From Typha latifolia (Eukaryota; Streptophyta; Magnoliopsida; Poales; Typhaceae): a stretch of 64,000 nt of DNA. Positions within the stretch are counted from its first letter, which is position 1, and the number at the start of each line of letters is the position of its first letter. Positions 56,801-64,000 of this stretch are shown here, piece after piece. The position numbers and the translations under genes were made by a program. The notes under the pieces are model-generated. The model saw only the letters and a list, made by a program, of their open reading frames with translations. It was not told the DNA's origin and ran no database searches. The stretch is from NCBI GenBank assembly GCA_019914945.1, contig CM034105.1, forward strand, positions 2,790,001 through 2,854,000, read 5' to 3'.

Positions 56801-58124
56801 TTTCTCGAACCGTCATCTCACCATTGAGGAGATCATACTGACTAATGTATGCACTAGTTCTCTGGGGGTAAAACTCTGATAATTCATGACCACGGTATGT
56901 GACTCTACCAGAAACCTGATAACAAGTTATGTGATCATCATGTAACATGCATAGGCATGCAATATTTTTCACTTATATACATCATAATCAGAAAGACTTG
57001 TGTTCAGGTATGACTGACAAAGGCACAGTGCACGCACCCTTAGATTTTTGTCAAACTTTCCTGCCAAGGCCATCATCAGTGTCGACTTCCCTGATGCTTG
57101 AGGTCCAAGAAGCAGGGTCATCCTGAAATGAGTTGAATATAAAACTTTTACTAACGCAATGTCTGAAAATCCATTCTTCTACAATCATATAAAAACCATC
57201 CTCTATACCTCATCTTAAGAACAGACAAAATTGGAAAAAAATACTGACAACTTACACCCATCAGATTAACTAACGGTTAATGTGCAACATATTAGCAGAG
57301 TATCAGTAAGTTGTGTTTCTATCATGCTATGAAATTTTAATGGTTCCTCCTTGAGATTTATTTTCACATGCAATATAAGAAATAAAAATAGGATGTCAAA
57401 AACACCTTGATGGCCTCAGGATCCCACTCACATCATCGACTATCTTGATAGTTTTTTTCTTGGAAGAAAGCAAACTGCCAATAATACCCTGAAATATATC
57501 ATCGGCAAGGGTCACAAATACAAAAAAAGAACGAACGAAAACATTTCCGGAATAACAATATAACAAAAAAGATTCACCTCTGCAAAATTAATTGAGGCAT
57601 TCCACAGAGTAGGAAGCGTGCGGCTTCCAACGTAAGCATCCGTCTCGATCGACAAATTCTCATACCGTACCTCAACGGTAGGGAGTTCAAGTCCAACCCT
57701 ATTCCCGTCAACGCATCCAATTCACGTCCCAAGAAAAAAAAAAGGCAAAAAGAAAAGGAAATTTTCGAATGACATTGTTATACTAATACCGATCTATGCG
57801 TTGTCTGAGGCGTTTGAGGAACTTCTCGTTGTCCTCCTCGACCACCTTAAAGATCTTATCGAGCAACACCTTGCGTTCTTTAATCCCAAGCTTGTCTAGA
57901 ACGATCCCGCTGTTCGTTAATTTCCCGGTGTCGTCATTGCCGTCGGCGTCGCCGGTCACTTGGTGGATGGTGCCTCTGCGCATGCGATCGTAGGTGGGGA
58001 GCTTCTCGAGAGCCGCCCGTCTGAGGTTCTCCTCGTCGTCGCTCTCCTCGGTGGGCTCTCGGAAGCTCGACGTCACCCAGATCCGGCGGCTGCTGCCGGA
58101 GTCGATGATGAGGTCGTCCGCCAT
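47869..58124 (-). CDS. Full-size ABCG (PDR-type) ABC transporter, copy A (1439 aa)
   Basis: Twenty exons on the minus strand: 58124-57790, 57698-57578, 57488-57406, 57122-57038, 56915-56625, 56541-56451, 55936-55036, 54914-54754, 54579-54476, 54206-54041, 53959-53882, 53514-53375, 52553-52221, 51267-50977, 50892-50809, 50041-49908, 49825-49598, 49381-49213, 48478-48224, 48138-47869; total 4320 nt. Domain order is NBD1-TMD1-NBD2-TMD2, the reverse order typical of PDR pumps. NBD1 has Walker [10 protein letters not shown] (~186-194), signature ISGGEKKR (~325-332) and [13 protein letters not shown]2 has Walker [10 protein letters not shown] (884-892), the usual degenerate signature LSSERRKR (~991) and [10 protein letters not shown], then TIHQPS. 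The tail ends [10 protein letters not shown]. Relatives such as ABCG29/ABCG36 export defence compounds, auxin precursors or metals at the plasma membrane; the substrate here is unknown. All frames are intact. Confidence 0.95.
50132..50166. repeat. (CTG)n(CT)n microsatellite in ABCG copy A intron
   Basis: A short CTG run passes into a CT run in the intron 50042-50808. The matching intron of ABCG copy B (63126-63888) has only a short unexpanded version near 63220, so the array expanded after, or was lost since, the duplication. Confidence 0.85.
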
Positions 58125-59740
58125 GGATGGAGTTGATAGTCTTGAAATAAGAGGAGGCGGGAGAATTAAATACAGAGATGGAGAGCATCCGAAGAGAGGG
58201 AAATTATTGAGCGAGAATGATTCAATACAACCAATTAGTTATTAAAAAGAATTTTTATCTATTAGTAAATAAAATGGTATATAAGATATGTTGTATATGT
58301 GATTAAATTAATTGATAATTAAACTAAAATTTAAGTACTTTTTATTCTTTATTCTTATAAGTTATAACTGCTAAGAGAGAAATGAAACATAACTAATTTA
58401 TCCTTATATTATTTAATATAATTTAATTTTAATTATTAAATTAGGAGAGAAAAATTAATAGTTCATATTAAATTAAAAGAGGTATCAGAAAAATTAATAG
58501 TCCTTTACATTCTTTTAAGTAAACTCCCACATTTATGTAGTTAGACTAAGCCCATGAAAACTGTTTGGCGAAGAGTAAGAATATACCCTCAAATAGGTGA
58601 AGAATGTGAGAATGGTTATAAGATTGAGAGAGCTCATAGCTTAGATGAGAGGAATCTTATTTAGAAAAAAGATATATTATTTATGAGGTTGTGCCCTTTT
58701 TTTTTAAAAAAAAGGTATACTTGACGAAAAAAATTAATTTGTAAATAGTTAAAATGAAAGGCGGAAATTATAAATACGTTGAATGATAAGAGCGTAAACT
58801 TAGCTCCAAAACTGGAATATTTAATTCATCCATGAGCAATTAAACTAGTTAAATTTAATTACCTTATATTTATAATAAAAAATATTACTGTGCATCGTAC
58901 ATTATAAACGGTGTGTTTTATTATGATAAAATATGCATTAATTATACAATATATATATATATATATACACTTAATGGGTCGCGATTTAGCTTTCCAGTGG
59001 GAATTAGCCAAAAAAGACCGAACAAAGGACATGCGCAACGAATAGATATAATACAGAATCACGATATAACTTGTCACGTGAAATATTTTCAATGGTTTCA
59101 AAAATTTATGTGTCATGAAATTGGGAGATCTAAATATAATAATTGTTGGAAAGAATATGAAAAAAGAATCTAAAAAACGTGTGTTTCCATCTAAGAAAGG
59201 TCACTAAACAGATCTCAGCAGCCATGCTCTTTCTTGCACGCAACGTTAATGACCATATAGTACAACTTCAGTAGCAATAAGAACACAGTCTATAATCTGT
59301 ATACACACTCAGTACGTAGGTCCCCAAACCAGCGGAGAGTTAGAATCTGGACACACACACACACACAGAGAGAGAGATATGAATATCTAAGTATTTTATC
59401 ATCGGTTTAATTATTTCTTTTTAATTACTTGTCACGAAAAATCATTGACGTGACATGTTGCTTCGTTTTTTGTCCACATGAGGAAGACAAAGAAAAACCC
59501 CACTAATTTAGCTGTATGCACCACTGTACAACCCCACTAATTTTTCTTGGGAGTTAGCTACAGTTATTTCTTATTAACATACTAAAAGTTATTTTCTCTT
59601 GTATATTTTAAAAAATTTTAAAAAATTTTAAATTAATCTTTTTATTTACGATTAAAGAAAGACTAGTCTGTCTTAGAAAATTTAAAAGATTGATATAAAA
59701 ATTATTGCTATGGGACAAGTTAAGTATTGAAAGAGTTAAT
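58125..59740. other. Intergenic, promoter side of ABCG copy A
   Basis: Mostly AT-rich sequence with an AT run at about 58950-58968 and short AC and AG runs at about 59351-59378. It must contain the promoter of ABCG copy A next to 58125. No gene or complete transposon was recognised. Confidence 0.5.
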
Positions 59741-60464
59741 AATTAGAAATGGGATAAAGCTATTTACTGCTTGTACCCCCTCATCTGTGCGACATTTTAA
59801 AGTCGCCGAATATGTAACGGATATTGTTGTTTACTAGTTTTCTCCTACTTCCTTTCGACTCTTCGAAAGAAGACATGAAAAGTTTGTACATATCTATAAG
59901 ACGATGTTTTGAATTATACTTGAAGGAGGACTTTTAATTACAATTAATAAAGGATGATCAGGAATCTTCACTTCAGATCATACAGTTTCGGCTACGTTAT
60001 TACTGATTCCCCAGTGATATGCTCTAAATAGATTTCTTATGTTTAGCATTTTATCAATCTATGGTGTTTTTTTTTAATGTTCTCAAGGGCTTATGTTTAT
60101 ATCTTATGAATGAAAATGTCGGATGTAGTAGAGACTTTGACCTTTATTGGCTACAATAATTAATTAAATAACCACTTTGGTATTGGCTAAAGTTTATTAT
60201 TACTTGGTATCTAATTAGGATCGCGTTTCATCTGTAATTGTCAAAGAGAATGGAACACCAGGGTGGACTCTGTTAAGGCTTCCAGGTCAACCTCCTCTTG
60301 GGAGTACAATGACTTCTGGAGGGCATTATCTTTCAGCTTGTAGTTCATATGCACATTTAACATTGTTTCTGTCAGCTATTGTTATTTGGTGGGCATGGAA
60401 CTGGAGGTTGGCTGAGTAGATATGAAATAAACCACAATGACTGCATTCCTTAATATGGACAGGG
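59741..60464 (+). pseudogene. Fragment of the kelch gene (intron 8 to exon 10), broken copy
   Basis: The segment matches kelch-gene positions of about 39178-41339 without the two hAT-like elements. Intron 8 flank, exon 9 (aatggaacaccagggtggac) and exon 10 (ttatttggtgggcatggaac) are recognisable. Exon 9 has lost about 10 bases where the original reads gcgaggtgtgg, and its splice donor and half the next intron are gone. Exon 10 carries changes near its end (tatgaaataaacc) and joins unrelated sequence at about 60465. It cannot encode the propeller. It lies between the two ABCG copies in the same relative orientation as the intact kelch gene to copy A, so it marks one edge of the duplicated unit. 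Confidence 0.9.
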
Positions 60465-60987
60465 CTATCGATCACTTCGGTTTATCAGAATACTGTTATT
60501 ACCATTGAAGTTTAAAAGAACTACACAGCTTATATGGAATGGTATTAATTAGTAACAATGCGAAATTTCTGTAAGATGTTTTCTGCACTAGTTCTGACGC
60601 ATAAAAGTGATAGATATAGTTCCAGGAATATTATTGACAGAATCATCAAAGATATAAAGACACAACCATGCAACAGCTGTTTGAGGAGATAACATGCACT
60701 AGCTTACTATCAACACAAGTAACAGGGACTAGAGGTTACAGAATCAGAAAGAGTGAACCAACTATAATCTCAACCTACTCCTCTCCAGTTCCATATACTC
60801 TTCAAAATGTTAACAAATATAAATAGACTCGACAAGATCTGGTTTTGCATGAAAAGGCCAAAAGGATCAAGGAGGCAATGCCGTTCCTCTTCAAATCCAG
60901 GAGGGCATCGTCCCCTTGATTCAACGACCTGAAAAATGACATGAAAATATACTTGGGCGTGCAGTACATCTCTACCACAAATTTCTC
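60465..60987 (-). other. 3' UTR and flank of ABCG copy B
   Basis: Only 523 bases separate the kelch fragment from the copy B stop codon. The part next to the stop, including the run before ccacaaatttctccta, is the likely 3' UTR of copy B. It does not match the sequence beyond the stop of copy A except for the first ~20 bases. Confidence 0.55.
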
Positions 60988-63900
60988 CTATCGCTTCTGG
61001 AAGTTCAAATACTTGATAGCATAGGCAAAGGTAAAGAAGAAGACAAGGACGAAGGCTAGGTGAACTAGAACCACGTAATTGAGTAAGCCACGTTCAAATC
61101 CTAGGTTTTGACTCAGGAACTCTTTTACAGTTAAACTAGGTGCACCAGGAATGGTAACAAGGTTCTCCAAGTCCGCTAGTTGTGATGCTATAATCCCATA
61201 TATACTCCAAGCAACAGGATCTAGCCAATAGTACCACCTCCACCATATTGGAATATCCTGGAAAAGGACAAAAAATGAAGAAAAAAAGATGATTGTGTTA
61301 GCCCTCAAGAGTTGGAAATAAGGATAAACCCAGGTACTTGTGTTAATTTCATACTGGTCTTGTGATGAGGAATCCTGAGAACAAATTCCAGAATGTGTAG
61401 AAAAATGAGGACACGACGCTAGCAATCTGATAGTTGGGAGTTACTGATACCGCCATCATGCCATACAGAGTGAAGTAGTTAAAGCACATGAACATGAAGT
61501 AGAAGAAATAGAAGAACTTGTCAACTCGCCAAGTGAAGCCGATCAGAGAGAAAAGGAGCAGGGTGTAAACTAATGTCTGAACAGCAATGTAGATGATCTC
61601 GACGCTGACCTGCAAATACAAGCAAAAATTTTGTTATCTGGCTCTAGCTAAGACTTTGAAGAACTTTCATATCAAATGGGATATGTCCAAGTAAATCGTG
61701 TCCATTGGGTCCTTTTTCTTCGACAATGATCTCAATATTGTTAGGTTATTTTTGATAGCAGGTTGCAACTAGACATCTGCAGCGTTTAAAAAGTACCAAA
61801 TATGAGCACCTATAGATCTATTAACTTTTACCACTCTCTCCAACCTCCTAAAATCTTGGAAAGCTATCAGAAAATCCATAAATTGTTGTTCTATATCTTT
61901 TTTATTTTTCTTCTCGTGTTTCCTCTAACTCTATAACACTTGGGAGTTGTTGCACCAGATAATCTTCCAATAAAATAATTACACTTAACCGAAGAACTAC
62001 ATCACTGGATATAGATATAATTATGTTTAGCAGTCGATCTTGAACTATTGCTAGCATACTATATGCGGTGAGGACCTCTAAGAATGGCAATATAGAAAGT
62101 AAGAAACTCTTGATCAATCAAGGTTGAACAGTTGAAGTACAATAAATCATATACTTTGCAGATTCACCAAGGTCCTGAAAAACATCTAAAAAAGACTAAC
62201 ATAAATGAGAAACTAGTTAAGCTAATTACGACCAGTTTGTACGTATCCTGGTAGATATATGCAGCTCACTTATATAAATGAAAGAGTTGCGTATTTTACT
62301 TGAGCAAATGCATAGGCTAATGGAGAGTACATCCCAGCTGCCTTTTCACGGTAGAAGACTGTTCTTTCAACTTCCACAACAGGCTGGACTGCGAGGGCGT
62401 TGGAGCATCCCAGGAAGAAAACAGAAGAATAAATTGCTCCAAGTAGGTTAAGCAGGTCTTGTTGCGTGCTTCTGTTTATGAAGCAAGGAAAATTTAAGCA
62501 TTATTAGATAAGCATTCTGGTGTTCTGCAAATCTTTGTATTTGGAGATCTAACTTTATTTGCTACTTATTCTCTTTCAGATTACGGTGGTGTTGCATTAT
62601 ATAAAGTTGTTTGTTCAATTGTTTCAATATAATACTTTTGGCTAGCTATACTGATGAAGATGAAATAGACAGTCACAACGTACGTCTTTTCTGCCTTCCT
62701 CCAAAACATGGTCCCAAACAGAATACCGATGACGATGGTCATGCAGAACCGTACAGCATTATATTGTGGGTTCCTCCAATAAGACCAGTGCTGTTTCCAG
62801 AAGTTAGCAATACACTGAGTAGTGAAGCTCTGGGAATATTTAGTAGGAAATGAAAGATCCTTGGAGCCTGGCGCAGGAATGCTGAATGCCTTAATGAGGT
62901 CCTGATTTGTCCTGAGCAACATTGAGAGAAAGCAGAAGTTTAAATGACGCCAGTACAAATTTGTTTCTGAAAATTTAGCATATTCACTTACTGGTAAAGA
63001 GGAGAATGGGCATAAACTTCAGCAAAATCCAGGTTCAGGCTAGCCTCAACTGAAGAGGAAGTTATCTCCAGCATCCATGTTGCAGGGTTATAACCTTCAG
63101 TTATTTTTGGAACGCCAGGAATTTCCTATTGAACAAATGTCTTGGTGAGTTGCAAATAGATCAACTTAAGCTTTCGTATTAGGCAGCAATTAACCAACCA
63201 ACTGAGGCAACTGCTAAGATGCTGGGATGCTGATGTAAGTTGTGAAAGGAGTTCTCGGAAATGCTTAAAGCCTTAAACTGGAACATGACAGATATGTCAC
63301 TACCGGAGCAGGGAAGCAAGCATAACAATAGGAGACTGAAGTCAGAGAGAATGTGAAGCCCGCTGCAGATATAAAGATGCTTCTGAAATCCTACTTCACA
63401 AGTTGGTTAAGAAAAGCAATGAAGCAACTTATCTACCTTAAACCAGCATATACAGGCGAGGAAGTGACTCCTAAATCCTAATTAATCTTGAATATTAATT
63501 TATTACGTGATGTTTTAGTTTTAGGATAAAATCTAAACTTTGTGCTACACTTAAATATGGAGCCATTTAGCTTCCTCAGATTTAGGTATAACTTACTTTA
63601 AAAATGGTACAGTGAAGTAAAATGGAAAATAATCTATACTTAAATCCATTAGCATTGCTATAAGCAATAAGGAACAAAATCATAATTAAGGAAATTAGGC
63701 TCTGCTTTTCCTCTCCAAGAACTTCAACAATGATAAAAGCAATGCCATATCTGGAGAAAACAAGGAATTCTGATTTTCCAAAAGTGCACTTGATAATCTG
63801 AACAAGATGTGCAAGTGTTTTGACACAGAATAAGGTTAAATTTCTCATTTGTCATTGTCATTAATGCATGTAGGGTTACAAAACTCACCTCAAAATATTC

Positions 63901-64000
63901 TATAAGTTTGTGAGATTGGGGACCAAGGGCTCCAGCATATATGACTTGTCCCCCCCTCTTCATCAAGAGAAGCTGGATGCAGGATGGTGTTATGCTACAG
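60988..64000 (-). CDS. Full-size ABCG (PDR-type) ABC transporter, copy B, 3' part only
   Basis: Six exons match the last six of copy A one for one and in length: 63972-63889, 63125-62992, 62911-62684, 62468-62300, 61609-61355, 61257-60988. The rest lies beyond the right edge. The part present starts after the second Walker B ([20 protein letters not shown]) and covers the second transmembrane domain, including [19 protein letters not shown] and [16 protein letters not shown], ending [10 protein letters not shown]. Frames and splice sites are intact, so it is probably functional, but its N-terminal half cannot be seen. Differences from copy A are uneven: about 13 of 85 residues in the exon at 61355-61609, but only about 4 of 76 in the exon at 62684-62911. 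Confidence 0.93.

Noticed and set aside
59351..59378. AC/AG run considered as a regulatory site
   Set aside because: It is a short simple repeat in AT-rich spacer with nothing to tie it to a gene.

Overview
The window is nuclear DNA of a flowering plant. Every gene is split by short AT-rich introns with GT-AG borders, and all protein families belong to land plants. GC-rich first coding exons next to AT-rich introns and spacers (for example 7467-7935 and 25243-26076) suggest a monocot, but the species cannot be fixed from the sequence alone. I found no prokaryotic operon, CRISPR array, rRNA or tRNA, and no clearly new biological system. The most informative structure is a tandem duplication at the right end.

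Layout: (1) 138-5532 (+), the 3' half of a DEMETER/ROS1-type 5-methylcytosine DNA glycosylase whose 5' part lies left of the window. (2) 7467-13288 (+), a complete NAT12-type nucleobase-ascorbate transporter-like gene. (3) 15771-21354 (-), a PCF11-like pre-mRNA cleavage and polyadenylation factor (PCFS4 type), convergent with the transporter. (4) 25243-26076 (+), an intronless DUF868 gene. (5) 28530-29703 (-), a trihelix transcription factor with one DNA-binding domain. (6) 32502-35220 (-), a plant coiled-coil protein of unknown function, head to head with (7) 36443-45732 (+), a 16-exon kelch-repeat protein. (8) 47869-58124 (-), a complete 20-exon full-size ABCG (PDR) transporter. (9) 60988-64000 (-), the 3' six exons of a second tandem ABCG copy that runs off the right edge. 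Between the two ABCG genes (59741-60464) lies a broken copy of part of the kelch gene, so the duplicated unit once included kelch and ABCG sequence.

Exon borders were read by hand from splice signals, protein-family similarity and reading-phase bookkeeping; exon lengths add up to whole codons in every gene. Mobile DNA is mostly small. Three hAT-like non-autonomous elements with terminal inverted repeats and about 8-bp target duplications sit inside introns of the glycosylase and kelch genes. There is also a foldback element near 30.2 kb and a decayed LINE 3' end near 22.8 kb. The kelch fragment between the ABCG genes lacks both kelch-intron elements and so preserves their empty sites.

The genes are not an obvious pathway. 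Functions range over DNA demethylation, membrane transport, mRNA 3'-end formation and transcription, as expected of ordinary plant gene order.
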